Shown here: one piece after another, positions 22,800 to 34,300 of the stretch
How positions within the stretch are numbered: the first letter of the stretch is position 1
How the letters are laid out: each line of letters begins with the position of its first letter
Source: Entoloma clypeatum
Taxonomy: Eukaryota > Basidiomycota > Agaricomycetes > Agaricales > Entolomataceae
Reading direction: 5' to 3'
DNA: 64,000 bases
Assembly (NCBI GenBank): GCA_963565915.1
Contig: OY751490.1
Location: forward strand, 1,488,001-1,552,000
The notes under the pieces: model-generated
Seen by the model: only the letters and a program-made list of their open reading frames with translations
The model's database searches: none
What the model was told of the DNA's origin: nothing
Translations under genes and position numbers: made by a program

Positions 22800-22894
22800 T
22801 CAGTTCGAGCTCCAACGGCCAGCTGATATGCCATCATCAAATTTGGTGTGCACAGCCACAAAATTTGGTGCAGAAGCAGCATCCAAACGAGCTC
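22800..22894 (-). repeat. Right terminal inverted repeat of Harbinger element
   Basis: Inverted copy of 14003-14097, with the TAA duplication directly after it at 22895-22897. Confidence 0.88.
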
Positions 22895-23185
22895 TAAGTG
22901 TGGAACGACTTGGATATGTGATCCCATACTGTACCACACCTCGTACACACACAGTGTGGCACGACCTTCTCTCAGACCACAACCAAAGCAAGGCAAGCTA
23001 CTATTACAAAGCCACCAGGGAAGCACCATAAAAGCTCACAACCTCCAAAGGGAAGTCCTGTCTAATGAAGACAGAACCCAGGCCGTGAAAAAGGTCTTCA
23101 TCAGCAAACCCCGATTTTTGACAGTAGCAAATGGTAGTAAACACACCCAAACTTGTAGTGACCTGTTAGAGTTGCCAAAGTTCTG

Positions 23186-23496
23186 TGTTGAAGTTCCACC
23201 TGGGCGCTAGCCACAGGTGTACTGAGCAACATGGTTACAGTGGAAGTACTCTACGATACCGCTATGGTCACTTACATGGTTTGGAGGGGGTAAGGCTGGT
23301 GAGAGCGGTTGAGGCTGGTGAGAGCGATGGAGCTGGTTAAGAGTCAAGAGACAACTTGTTGATATTAACAGTTTCCTGGTCTTATATACCGTACTACTGT
23401 TTGTACCAACCAAACAAGTATGTAATTGAAGATGTGTAAAGGTCACGTGATGTAATCTAATCTAATCTAATCTACGTGATGGGAAAAGTTTCAACA
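23186..23496 (-). repeat. 3' LTR of copia-2
   Basis: Reverse complement of the copia-1 LTR, with one visible C/T difference from its 5' partner. Confidence 0.9.
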
Positions 23497-23563
23497 CCCC
23501 CCCATATTTAGTACATACTTCTAAATACATCTTACTTTTTCCCATATAGGTACTTTTCTTTGT

Positions 23564-26500
23564 CTAGTTTTTTAGTAATCCAAAGTACGGGATAAACTTG
23601 TTAAAGAGGATTTTCCCCAGATTCTTAGTTAAAAGGTCTGCAGGGTTGTTCACTCCTTCAATGAATTCGACCGTGATGATGCCTTCAGATACTTTTTCTC
23701 TGACAAAGTGAAATCGCACGTCGATGTGCTTGGATCGCTTCTCAGTTACAGGGTTGGATGTGATAAAGACGGAGCCGTTGTTGTCTCCATAGATCGGTAC
23801 TGATCCGATCTGCATTCCAAGTTCGGCAAGCATGCTTCTCAGCCATGTTGCTGCGCGACTGCAATCTGATAGCGCCATATACTCTGCTTCTGTAGAAGAG
23901 AGGGCGATGGTTTTTTGCGCCGATGATACCCATGTTATCGCTCCAGACGCCAGTGATATGAAGAAACCGGTGGTAGATCTCCTCGTGTTTTCATCTGACG
24001 CCCAGTCGGAGTCTGTGAATGCATAGATCCCTTTCCCTGAGTCCCCATCATACATGATTGCATAATCTTTTGTTGCCTTTAAATATCTGCAAATATCCCT
24101 AGCCACTTCTAAATGACGTTTGGTGGGATTCGCGGAAAATTGGGACATTTTGATTACAGCAAAGCAGATGTCAGGCCTCGTTCCGATCATCAGATATAGG
24201 AGTGATCCGATGACGGATTGGTACTTGGATCGGAGTTCCGCATTGGGTTCATCTTCGGACGCCATGGGTTTGTAGCCCGTAGGGAGTGGGGTATGGGTCG
24301 CATTGGATTCACTCATTCCCATGCGTGTGAGTATTTTCTCAAGGTAAGGTACTTGATCAATGAAGATCCTTTTCCCATGTTGCCTTATCTGGATCGAAAG
24401 GAACTCTTTTGGTTCCCCACCAGGCACGAGGTGCCCTAGGTCCCTACATTCCCATGTGGTCATGAAGGCCTTCTTTTTCTCTAGCGTATATTCCCGGTTT
24501 GTGCCGAGAAAAGCAGAGTCGTCGACATAGATGACGGCGATTACAATTTCCCCGTTGGTACTTTTGTGAATGAAAACTCCCGCATCGGAGTGAAGCCGGA
24601 CAAAGCTGAGCTTTTTCATGGAGGAATCAAGTTCTCTCCACCAGGCTAATGCGGCCTGCTTAAGTCCATATAGAGCTTTGTATAGTCGGTACACAAGGTG
24701 TTCTTTCCCCTTTACTACGTAGCCCTCAGGCTGTCGCATGTAGATGACCTCACGGAGCGTTCCATAGAGGAAGGCTGATGAGACGTCCAAAAGTGTCATG
24801 AACCACCCTTCAAGGGCTGTCAATGCCAGTATTAGTCGGACGGTTTCATATCTCACGACTGGTGAGAAGATCTGATCAAAGTCGATCCCTTCTACCTGTG
24901 AGAAGCCTTTTGCGACGAGGCGCGCTTTCAGACGCCCATCGGATTTTTCATTGTAAACCCATTTGTTCCTTAGAGCTTTCCTCCCTTCGGGCAGGGGTAC
25001 TAGCTCCGTGATCACCCCGCGGCGTTTGAGCATATCTAGCTCTTTTCGTTCAGCCGCATACCAGTCTTCTTTATTTGGAAGAGGGTATATGTCTCTGTGA
25101 GACATTTCAACGATGCCAACTTGGACTGATATTGCCTCCATCAGAAGGTCATTCATCCATGCCGTTTGACCGCCCAATCTCCGTCTTCTGTCTAATTTTT
25201 CAAGATCAGATGCTGGAGTGTCTTCCCCATAGATGCTTCCTGGCATTTTCCGAACTCGTCGTTCCCTGATCGGTTGATCTGGTACTTGCTCGGGTTCTGG
25301 AGTGGGTACTCGCGGTTCGTCATCAGGCTCACTGGCAGGTAGTTCGTTGTCTGATTCAGGTTGATCCTGTTCAATGGGAACTGAGTCCTGAGGTGTTTCA
25401 TTGTGACTATCGTCGTCGTTGCTGCCAGGGATGAGATCCTCAAACTCATCAGCCGGCTCTGGGTTTTCCATTTCTGGATGGTTTTCTGGCAAAGGGTCGA
25501 TGTGGCATCTAGGGTACTTGCTTTCATCAAAGATAGCTTTCCCACCCATGAAAATCGTGTTAGTCTCAGGATCCATGAAGCGGTATCCTTTGACCCCTGG
25601 TTTTGATCCGAGATAAATCATCAATCGAGATCTTGACTCCAGGGAGTTTCTGCGTTTTTCTTTTGGGATATATACGTATGCTTGGCATCCGAAGACTCTG
25701 ACGCTGGACATGTCGGGGATCTCATTGGTCACCCTGAAATAAGGGGTTTTCCATTCAAGACGCCGCATGGGGGTTCTGTTGTATAGAAATGCTGCATGTT
25801 CCAAACAGAATTCCCACCACATCGGCGGTAGACATGCGTCGAAACGCAATGCCTGAGATTTTTCCCACAGAGTTCGATTTATCCGTTCTGCTCTACCATT
25901 CTGCTGATGCTGATATGGGAGTGTGACGTCGATCAGAATTCCATGATCAGCAAGTACATCCTTGTATTCATCGAATTCTCCACCTCCATCAACCCGCCAT
26001 TTTTTAGGGGTGGCGGCGAATTGATTCTGGATCATCGCAAGGAATTGTTTCAGCGCTGTGATGGCGCCTGATTTTTTCCTAAGCAAGACGACCCAGACAT
26101 GGGAAGAAAAATCATCCAAAAAGGTAAGGAAATATTTGTACTTGTGGTACGATGCCGTGGATATCTGTTTCAAGTCCGAATGGATCAAATCAAAGGGTTT
26201 GACAGCCCTTGTCATCGAGTTAGGGTAAGACTGATTCGGCATTTTTCCTTTTAGACACCCCGTGCAGCTTTCCTGTGATTTCTCATGTACTAACGTTCTG
26301 GGTACTCCTTTGGTACTGGTGGGAATTTTATTGAGCGCCTGGTCATTTGGGTGGCCAAGGCGTTTGTGCCAGGTTTCAACAGTGATTTCGCTAGAGATCG
26401 CATGGATTTGGTCTTGGCGTATTTCAGTGTCTAACCAATAAATGGTTTGTCCGAGAATGTGAGGTGAGAACTGTATTTTGTTCTGGCCTTTGGAGATGTT

Positions 26501-28291
26501 GATTTCTCCACGCATTCCGTCTACTTTGTAACCGTGATTAAGGAAGACGCCTAGGGACAATAGGCGTGTGTCCATGTCCGGAATGTAGAATACAGGTCGG
26601 AGAAGATGGGTTTTTATTTCCCCATTTAGGGTATGCCGTACTGGAACGGCCCCAACTCCGAGAATTTCCAGTTTCTTTCCCTTTGCGGCTGTTTGGACAA
26701 ATCGCTTAGCCTTGAGAGGCCTGTAGTATGCGAAGTCCTTGAACTCATGGGTAAAGTGTAACGAGGCACCGGAGTCTAAGATCCATTGTGCGCGTTCTTT
26801 CTCCTTACAGTGTGTGCATGACGCAAAGTGCTCTGTATATTTTTTATATAGATCGCTGTCAATATGATCCATACATTCTGCACTAGTACTAGCTAATATT
26901 TTACACGTCTGAAAGGAGGTGTTATTAGCTTTCCTTAATTGGTCAGATTTAGGAGAGGGAGATGACGAACCGTCAAGTTCAATCAGCCCATCTTCGAATT
27001 GTTCCAGTCCCATCCGCTTGCTTTGATGGTCTATGTCCATCATCTTCAGTGATTCTTCTATCGACGGGGCTACGCGACGCTGTTTAGCCGGCCTTTCGTC
27101 GATGTCAGGAATGATGGTATCTAGGATACGAAGATTCGATCCTGAGGGGCGAGCACCAATGCCACGCGCGAGTTTGCGGACATGGTCGTTCTTTTTCCAC
27201 ACGGATGGTTTTCCAGAAGGAAGCCCGGTGTACTGTGACGGAGGGGGGTTTATTCGCTGAAGGAGCGACTGCATTTTTTGAGAGTCTGGCTGGGCGGTAC
27301 TCATCGTTTTTCCGTGCCCAGTGACGGTTGTGAAGGACGGTGTTGGAAGAGGGGGGAAGTGGATGGAGGGAGCAACAAACTCAACTGTTTCCTCCACATG
27401 TTTGGACGCGTTGTCCGCAGTGTTGGCGCTTTTCTTCTGATTGCGCCAGCGTCCTTTTCCCTTCTTCTTTTCAGAAGCGGTACTATGGTCGGTTGAGTTA
27501 GGCTGCTCGTCAGCGTCGTTCTGTGAGGTACTCGGCTTTTGCTGCTTTTCCCATTTGGGGTCCTGCCCCTTGCGTTTTGTCCCGGAAATTTTCCGGGCCT
27601 GCTCGTTGGACGCCCGAGTAGACCCAATTGCATATTTGCGCCTGTACTCCGATATGATGCTGTCGGCGACGGCCTTGTAGGTGAAATTGTCGGCGTCGTA
27701 GACCTGGAAAAGGGCGGTGGAGAGTGATGACCAGGCGTCGGGAATTGCATTGGCCAGGATCATTGCCTGCATCAGATCGGGGACGTCAAAGTTTGAATCG
27801 GCGAGCCGGGCAAAAAGAGACCCCAGGCGTTCAATTTCAGGCACGGGGTCGCGTCCAGAGAGCTTGTAGGTGGCGGCGGCCTTGAAGTCGCCGAAGATGA
27901 CAGCCGGGGATACCTTGGAGTAGTTATCTTTCAGCGATTTCCACGCGTCAAGTGCCGAGGTGCTGTCCTTGATGTGGCGTCTGATCGCCTCAGAGACCTT
28001 CAGGCGTATCGCCCTGAGAGCTACGTCATCGTCCCTGACCCAGGCTTTTTCTTCCTTACGGAAGCCGGGCTGGTCGACCGTGGTAGTCAACACAGGGGGA
28101 GCAGCAGCGGTGGCCCCAGGGGTGGAGACCGTGGTGGTGAAGTCAGCGATCACAGGACGTGTGATGTCGCCAGAGACGATGCGCCAGACTCCTTGATGGA
28201 GGAGGTAAGACTTCATTTTTTCGGCCCAGCTCTGGTAGTCGATACCGTCGAAGGGGGTGATGATGTCGAGGGCAGAACGAGAGGTAGACAT
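23564..28291 (-). CDS. copia-2 Gag-Pol polyprotein
   Basis: 1575 residues, essentially identical to the copia-1 polyprotein. The only residue change I see is R for G in DDDVALRAIRL. All catalytic blocks are kept (protease DSGAS, integrase D-D-E, YVDD reverse transcriptase, RNase H TDSDW). Such identity between two separate insertions with different target duplications means both were made recently from near-identical source copies. Confidence 0.95.
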   Translation of the reverse strand: MSTSRSALDIITPFDGIDYQSWAEKMKSYLLHQGVWRIVSGDITRPVIADFTTTVSTPGATAAAPPVLTTTVDQPGFRKEEKAWVRDDDVALRAIRLKVSEAIRRHIKDSTSALDAWKSLKDNYSKVSPAVIFGDFKAAATYKLSGRDPVPEIERLGSLFARLADSNFDVPDLMQAMILANAIPDAWSSLSTALFQVYDADNFTYKAVADSIISEYRRKYAIGSTRASNEQARKISGTKRKGQDPKWEKQQKPSTSQNDADEQPNSTDHSTASEKKKGKGRWRNQKKSANTADNASKHVEETVEFVAPSIHFPPLPTPSFTTVTGHGKTMSTAQPDSQKMQSLLQRINPPPSQYTGLPSGKPSVWKKNDHVRKLARGIGARPSGSNLRILDTIIPDIDERPAKQRRVAPSIEESLKMMDIDHQSKRMGLEQFEDGLIELDGSSSPSPKSDQLRKANNTSFQTCKILASTSAECMDHIDSDLYKKYTEHFASCTHCKEKERAQWILDSGASLHFTHEFKDFAYYRPLKAKRFVQTAAKGKKLEILGVGAVPVRHTLNGEIKTHLLRPVFYIPDMDTRLLSLGVFLNHGYKVDGMRGEINISKGQNKIQFSPHILGQTIYWLDTEIRQDQIHAISSEITVETWHKRLGHPNDQALNKIPTSTKGVPRTLVHEKSQESCTGCLKGKMPNQSYPNSMTRAVKPFDLIHSDLKQISTASYHKYKYFLTFLDDFSSHVWVVLLRKKSGAITALKQFLAMIQNQFAATPKKWRVDGGGEFDEYKDVLADHGILIDVTLPYQHQQNGRAERINRTLWEKSQALRFDACLPPMWWEFCLEHAAFLYNRTPMRRLEWKTPYFRVTNEIPDMSSVRVFGCQAYVYIPKEKRRNSLESRSRLMIYLGSKPGVKGYRFMDPETNTIFMGGKAIFDESKYPRCHIDPLPENHPEMENPEPADEFEDLIPGSNDDDSHNETPQDSVPIEQDQPESDNELPASEPDDEPRVPTPEPEQVPDQPIRERRVRKMPGSIYGEDTPASDLEKLDRRRRLGGQTAWMNDLLMEAISVQVGIVEMSHRDIYPLPNKEDWYAAERKELDMLKRRGVITELVPLPEGRKALRNKWVYNEKSDGRLKARLVAKGFSQVEGIDFDQIFSPVVRYETVRLILALTALEGWFMTLLDVSSAFLYGTLREVIYMRQPEGYVVKGKEHLVYRLYKALYGLKQAALAWWRELDSSMKKLSFVRLHSDAGVFIHKSTNGEIVIAVIYVDDSAFLGTNREYTLEKKKAFMTTWECRDLGHLVPGGEPKEFLSIQIRQHGKRIFIDQVPYLEKILTRMGMSESNATHTPLPTGYKPMASEDEPNAELRSKYQSVIGSLLYLMIGTRPDICFAVIKMSQFSANPTKRHLEVARDICRYLKATKDYAIMYDGDSGKGIYAFTDSDWASDENTRRSTTGFFISLASGAITWVSSAQKTIALSSTEAEYMALSDCSRAATWLRSMLAELGMQIGSVPIYGDNNGSVFITSNPVTEKRSKHIDVRFHFVREKVSEGIITVEFIEGVNNPADLLTKNLGKILFNKFIPYFGLLKN

Positions 28292-28654
28292 TGTAGATGA
28301 ATCTAAAAAAGGGTTCCCAATCAGTGATGTGTTTATGAATATGATTCAAGAAAACAATTAAATGATTCCTTATGACATATTCCCTTTAGGAATAGCGGTC
28401 ACGGGAAAACCCTTTATATGTCAGAAACGTATAAGGTGCGATCAACGTTTCCACATGGAGTGTACTAGGTCAATCCCCTTAGGGACGTCTCATGACAGGT
28501 ACTTGTCGTAATGACGTTCCCAGGTTCATATGTGAAGAAGTAAGACTCAGAACCTAGATCTTTCGATCGGTTCTTTGCCAACCAGGGTAGAGTGGGCAGG
28601 TACTCACTGTTGCCAGCGTTTCCCAAGTCCCTCTGCTATCCGGGGCCCATAACC

Positions 28655-28960
28655 TGTTGAAGTTCCACCTGGGCGCTAGCCACAGGTGTACTGAGCAACA
28701 CGGTTACAGTGGAAGTACTCTACGATACCGCTATGGTCACTTACATGGTTTGGAGGGGGTAAGGCTGGTGAGAGCGGTTGAGGCTGGTGAGAGCGATGGA
28801 GCTGGTTAAGAGTCAAGAGACAACTTGTTGATATTAACAGTTTCCTGGTCTTATATACCGTACTACTGTTTGTACCAACCAAACAAGTATGTAATCGAAG
28901 ATGTGTAAAGGTCACGTGATGTAATCTAATCTAATCTACGTGATGGGAAAAGTTTCAACA
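28655..28960 (-). repeat. 5' LTR of copia-2
   Basis: 306 bp. Differs from the partner LTR mainly by loss of one 5-bp unit in the GATTA repeat. Confidence 0.88.
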
Positions 28961-29148
28961 TTCTGTTCAGTCCAGTTCTTGACTGATGATTTGTGAACCA
29001 GAACTGGAACCAATAGATTTTCTTTGGACCAGAACTGAACCAGAACTGGAGTGGAAGAACTGGTTTGAACTGCTGAACCATTGAAAAAATTAAATTACCA
29101 AAAAACATTTTCATTTCATTTAAAAAAGGCCACAAATCAATGTCCATT

Positions 29149-29476
29149 GTTAGAACAGCATATGATCACATCTGTTGGAACAGCATATGATCACATCAAC
29201 ACCAGAGGTAATCATGGTGGATGTGTCGTCTTGCAGTCCTAGTATACTCTATGCTAGGTGCTATGGATTGTGTATCTACGATAGAGGGAGAACCTGACTG
29301 CTAACCTTTGAGAGGTGTTTGCAAGGTGGGGGTTACTTGGTAAGAGTGTTATTCTTGCACAGTGAATAAGGACAGTCTTATATACTAGTCTACTTATTTG
29401 TACATTATTTGTATGTCATGGGATAGAGCACATGACACTATAGATGTAAATCTATAGGAGTGGAATTTGTTCAACA
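29149..29476 (-). repeat. 3' LTR of an older copia element (copia-B)
   Basis: Read on the minus strand it begins TGTTGAACAAATTCC, directly after a purine-rich tract, and ends in a duplicated 24-bp TGTT[A/G]GAACAGCATATG motif. The outer boundary is uncertain because of that duplication. Confidence 0.65.
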
Positions 29477-29503
29477 CTCCCCCTCGATGTGTATACATTG
29501 GAT

Positions 29504-29836
29504 CTAAGAAAATGTCAAGCCTAAATGTTGGCAACACTTTTCAAAGAGTTCCTGACTAAGATTTTTAGTTAGCATATCAGTGGGATTGGATGTGCCTTCA
29601 ATGTACTCTATAGTGATCAATCCACGAGAGATGTACTCTCGGATAACATGATATCTGAGATCAATATGTTTAGTACAGCGTTCCTGTACAGGGTTGTTCC
29701 CAATAAAGATCGAGCCATGATTGTCCGCATAGATTGGGACATTCCGCATTAGGAAGCCAATCTTCTGGAAGAGTTGGATTACCCATTTTACTTGGCGGCT
29801 GCAATCGGACATCGCCATCATGATGTACTCTGCTTC
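29504..29836 (-). pseudogene. copia-B RNase H fragment, 3' part
   Basis: End of a copia polyprotein: EAEYIMMAMSDCSRQVKW, PIYADNHGSIFIGNNP, KHIDLRYHVIRE and SNPTDMLTKNL before the stop at 29504-29506. The frame is cut at 29836, after the SSTEAE region, by the outer hAT element. Its upstream continuation is at 41162 to about 41460 on the same strand. Confidence 0.82.
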
Positions 29837-29883
29837 TAGTGTTCGAAAGTTTGGTTTGGTTTGGTTAATTGACCCCAAATCCA

Positions 29884-31056
29884 TTAACCTAAACCTTAAC
29901 CAGTTAAGAAATTTTCAGAAAAAAATCTAAACCAGACCAAACCATCATCAACCAGTTAATCTTTCATTGGTTTGGTTAATTTGTTGGTTAAACTCAGTTA
30001 AACCATACAAATATCACAAATTGTCCACAAGAGCCATGTTACTTAGTTAATTTGCTGTTGACATAGGTTCACACATGATTAAACCATCCAAACACATGAT
30101 TTTTGGCATGTGTGCCCTCATTGCAGAGTCAGCAATGGGTGGATGTGTTGTTTCAACATTGGATAATGTGTATCACGCGCGCATCAAATGTGTCAAATAC
30201 ATGTAAACAAATTCCCAAAAACATCGCACATCTGCTTATTATGTCTACACAGGAACAAGTAAGGGTTTATACTATATCAATTAGGTAGGAAGGAGTTATA
30301 TGTCATTAAGTAAGTATTTATTTTATGAAACTTCGCCATGGATTTTAAGTTATAGAGGTTCCGTGCTCTGACCAAATAATAGTAAACAATGTGCAAAATG
30401 CATCGCGCAGGTGCGCACGGTGCCTTTCTCATAGTCTAATAATAGTTCGATGTGATAGAACTCATCAATAGATATGTATTCACCTTCTGAAACACCTTGT
30501 ATGGTTTTTAGATGTCTAGATAGAATAGAAATAATGAAATGTACAGATTTCAGTGAAAGTGCTATATCTCCCCAAGGAATGGACCAAATTTGAAAAACAA
30601 ATGTGCTATAAGATCCCCTGGATGTGAAGGATCCAAATCTGAAATAGAATTTTTTGGTCAAATTTTCGACCTATTTTGCTCAAATTCACCTTATGAAGTC
30701 CTTGAAATGTGTTTGAATGGTCTCAATAGATTCACATGCAATGGTTAAATAGTATATATATATTACATGTAATCTAATGTGGTTGTGGAAAGGAGAAAGT
30801 AAGAAATGTTGCTTTTTGTGTTTAAGAGAACTCATGCTGCACTGTTTATCACAATTTACAGTGTGTTTTGATACATCATTCTGCTACATAGACTCTCTAC
30901 CAGACATAGCTAATGTATGTAACTGTATATATACTTACTATTGCTTTCAAGTATCTCTACATAAGTTATGAATAATTTTTGGGACTGGTGGTGCCACGGT
31001 TTGGGCATTGAGGGCATTTCAACGATGCACATCGCTCGGCATTGACTGCCAAGCAC
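29884..31056. other. A/T-rich non-coding interior of outer hAT
   Basis: No recognisable gene. Rich in AACCAGTTAA and GGTTTGGTTAA-like subterminal motifs. The short ORFs (for example 30350-30661, minus) show no known domain. Confidence 0.45.
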
Positions 31057-31328
31057 TAGTGTTGCTGCAACTCAGCTAGCCGCACTGTGACTCACAAAGT
31101 CATGGCTTGGCTTGGCTTGTCAACCGAACCGATTTATTCGGCTCTGTTTGGCTCAGCAGCCGGAGCAAGCCGGTCCTGAGTTGTGGAACTGATCAATCAA
31201 TTGCCAAAACAGTGCATGTCATTATATAATAATATATTTATCATTTTATCGGCTGCTTGATGTTCTCATTACTTTCTTTAAGTGTATAAAAAGCATAATT
31301 ATTCAGTCATACGAGATACAATATATTT

Positions 31329-34300
31329 TTATGCATCATGAGCCACAATTTGTCTAAGTTCATCACCCAAAATGCCTTGAGACAACATCGATGCAAGATG
31401 ATCACGAGTGTCTCTTGGTGACAATAACATGTCATCCTCCGGTGTTTCTAGCCCCTGCATGAAATCCAACCTCTGCCGCTTCAACGAAAACTTCAGGATT
31501 TGAAGGGCCTCCATCAGGATTGGATGGATTCGGTTCCGGCACTTCGTGTCCGTCTCACTAGCTGATGAAAATATACACTCACAAGGAACGGCGGATGCCT
31601 GGATTGGGAGATAGTCGAGAGCCATGGCATACAATGTGGGGTACCGGCGTGGGTCTTGCTTTCCTTAGTATGATGTGAGTTTTGATCAAGAAGGCACGTA
31701 CATCCCAAAAATTCACGATGTCAGTTTCTGGTGGCGAAATATCTCTAAGGTATAAGTCATACTCCTCATCGACTGTTGAAGGTGAAGCCCATGCCTGTGC
31801 TCCCGTGTCAAACCGTAACATGTCTTGAAGCCCATATTTCGAAGCCGTTCTCCAAACATCCATGCTGCCTGTAGCACGGCAGCTAGGTCCAGGGCCAAAG
31901 CTATCTGAAGCATGCAACAGCTCCCCATGCTGATGATATTTGCCCATCTTACAATGCAGTGTAGTTAGTAGGGGAGGGGATATTCTGTCATGATAGAATG
32001 TACAGTATCTTTTATTGTGTCTGTTGCTTGGTCAATATAATTTGTCTCCCAATGCTCCTCTGTGTCTACGGATTGAGGGATTGAGGACTAATAACATGGT
32101 CAGCCTGAAGTATCGAAAAGGTAAAAAATACTAACACATCATGATCACGTACGCCTTACTTTGATTTATACACCGATAGTATTTTGTCGCCCATTTCAGC
32201 CCAATATCAGTATACTTCTTCAGATGCGGGTGGCGTTCACCAAGTGTCTCCCATGCCATCATAAACATTTCGAAGTTGCATATGCTTGACAAAAGCGTTG
32301 GCAGCTTTTTTGCGCACATGTTTTGCTGCACGACATGTGGAATCTATTTAAACCAGTCAAGATTGTATGTAGTAATTAATGATTGTGAAACCTTACTGTG
32401 AGGACTGAGGCAGAGTCTTCCAAATTGTCCCACTCTTGTTCAGTCAACTTGAGGTGAGCAATATCTCTATTGAGAGGATTGGTTAGAAAGGTTTTGACAG
32501 GCTGTAGGTCAAGATGAGAAGTGCAAAAGACGCGAGACGAAGAAAAGCTTTCCTGTCGCAAATAGAGACATCTAACGACCATGGCATGTATCGAGTCCCA
32601 ACGAGAATGGACATTGAGGAGGAGTTGGAGAATCTTGATATTCTTGCTTTTTCCTTCGGTGTTGAGGGCCCACCAGTGCTCCTGATTGCCGAGTGTGATT
32701 GTGTTTTCAAAGTGCTCAATTCTCTGTCCTGAAGCCCGGACCACACATATAGTGTTGCGGCAGGCAGCAACAACATCGCGACTTCTGTCTGGCAAGTCAG
32801 GAGTATGATCAAAATCATCTGGGTCATCTGAATAAGCTGTGTTTGTCGAGTCATTGACAACATGTCCAGTTGTGATGTTGATAATGTGGGGGAAACACAT
32901 GATGTGTCGGTCCTGGGCATCAAACTCAATATCACAGTCATCATGCAAGTCCTTGAGGGCTCTCATGAAAGTGTCATTCACTGATGCATCATCGACAGTC
33001 CAGTGGCCACCCTGTGGAAGGCGGTATTAGATTGTGTATTGTTTTAATAGAGAATACATACTTTCGATGTGATTCCGGCCCGTTCTAGGATATTCATTGC
33101 AATTCTAGCCAGGCGTTGACTGTCGTGGCATTCCCGCATGCAATGAAAGGCAATCAAGCCACTGTTGAGGCGCATTTGAGTCGTTTCTCAGTTGCGTCCG
33201 AGCCAATGGGCGGTGATGGCAAGATAAGTGTTATGATCGCTCTTATCTTATCCTATTATCTAATCTCATCTTTATCTTATCTCTTTATCTCATCTCATCT
33301 TATCCTATCTCTTGATCTTATCCTATCTTATCTGAAACCTTTATCTTATCCTAGCTCATGTTAGACACATGTTATTCTAGAACAGTCTTATTTACTGTGC
33401 ACCTCATTTATGCCTCATGGTATTTACATATATAAGTAGCCTACTTTCCTTTGTATTTTGTAGCTTGTTCTCTTGAGATCCCATGTGGGTCAATAGTCAG
33501 CATCGCTCCTTTGTCTTGATGGCATCGTATCACCTCTCCTTGTGCATTTTATGTTCGGGCCTGTGAATATAGTCGTCAGACTCACATGTCGCCTCAACAA
33601 TAAGGGTACCACATTTTGCTGGACCATAGATCGGCCGTGAAGCTGATTCGCCCCAATGCACTCTACAACAAACTCAGTGAACGGCACTGAAGAAGACAGA
33701 TGGTATTACCTGAAGTTCTTTCTTGAGGACAAGGTGCTTGACAAACGCTGTCTGGCTGAAGGGAGCACATGGCCCCATAGAACAAGAACCCGAACTATCC
33801 ACCGAGCCGCCGTTCAATTTCGTGAGGTACTCCGTCCAACCTTTTTCCTGACATTTGGTGATATATGTTTGACGGTGGTTAGCGGTTAGATGTTTCCAAA
33901 GGGTTGTTGTTGCTGTCGTTGCCGCATAGGTCCATCTGATATCGTCTGAAGGAGGCACTTCTCTGCAATGAGTGTCAAATCCAATGTCGCAAGACTCAAG
34001 CAAGACAATTACTTACTTGCACAAAATACACACTCGCTTGGTGGCCCAGCTCCCATCTGGTAAAACATTATCTTCTATCTCGAAGAACTCCCAGACATCA
34101 ACAGCCTTCTTCCTCTCTTTACAGATCGGGAGTTGGGCTACTTGAACTGATGGGCTCGAGTGTTGTGTTGCAACATTGGATGGACAAGCCGACTCATCAT
34201 TGCCTTCTGCATTTCTATTGATCCCAGTGCAGTCGAAGTCCTCTCCAGCGATATTGCCATCCTGGGCATGAGGGCGTCGACATCTCGTCCCCGAAGAACC

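Larger units (their letters stand above)
14003..22894 (+). mobile_element. PIF-Harbinger DNA transposon, interrupted by copia-1
   Basis: Ends are inverted repeats of about 95 bp at 14003-14097 and 22800-22894, starting GAGCTCGTT[C/T]GGATGCTGC. They are flanked by a TAA duplication at 14000-14002 and 22895-22897, the TWA target typical of PIF-Harbinger. Inside are a HARBI1-like transposase pseudogene (+), a convergent accessory ORF (-), the nested copia-1 (16136-21915) and a 200-N gap (22464-22663). Without copia-1 the element would be about 3.1 kb, a normal size for the superfamily. Confidence 0.9.
23186..28960 (-). mobile_element. copia-2, complete copia element inverted relative to copia-1
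   Basis: Same family as copia-1 on the minus strand. LTRs are 23186-23496 (311 bp) and 28655-28960 (306 bp, one GATTA-type pentamer fewer). The TSD is TTCTG (23181-23185 and 28961-28965). The primer-binding site sits at 28641-28654 and the polypurine tract borders 23497. The full-length ORF is intact. Confidence 0.95.

Noticed and set aside
17351..27750. Antisense and alternate-frame ORFs within copia-1 and copia-2
   Set aside because: Identical shadows appear in both copies at mirrored positions because the underlying polyprotein is identical; they lie inside its coding frame.
30350..30661. A 103-residue minus-strand ORF
   Set aside because: A/T-rich transposon interior, no recognised domain, no neighbouring exon.
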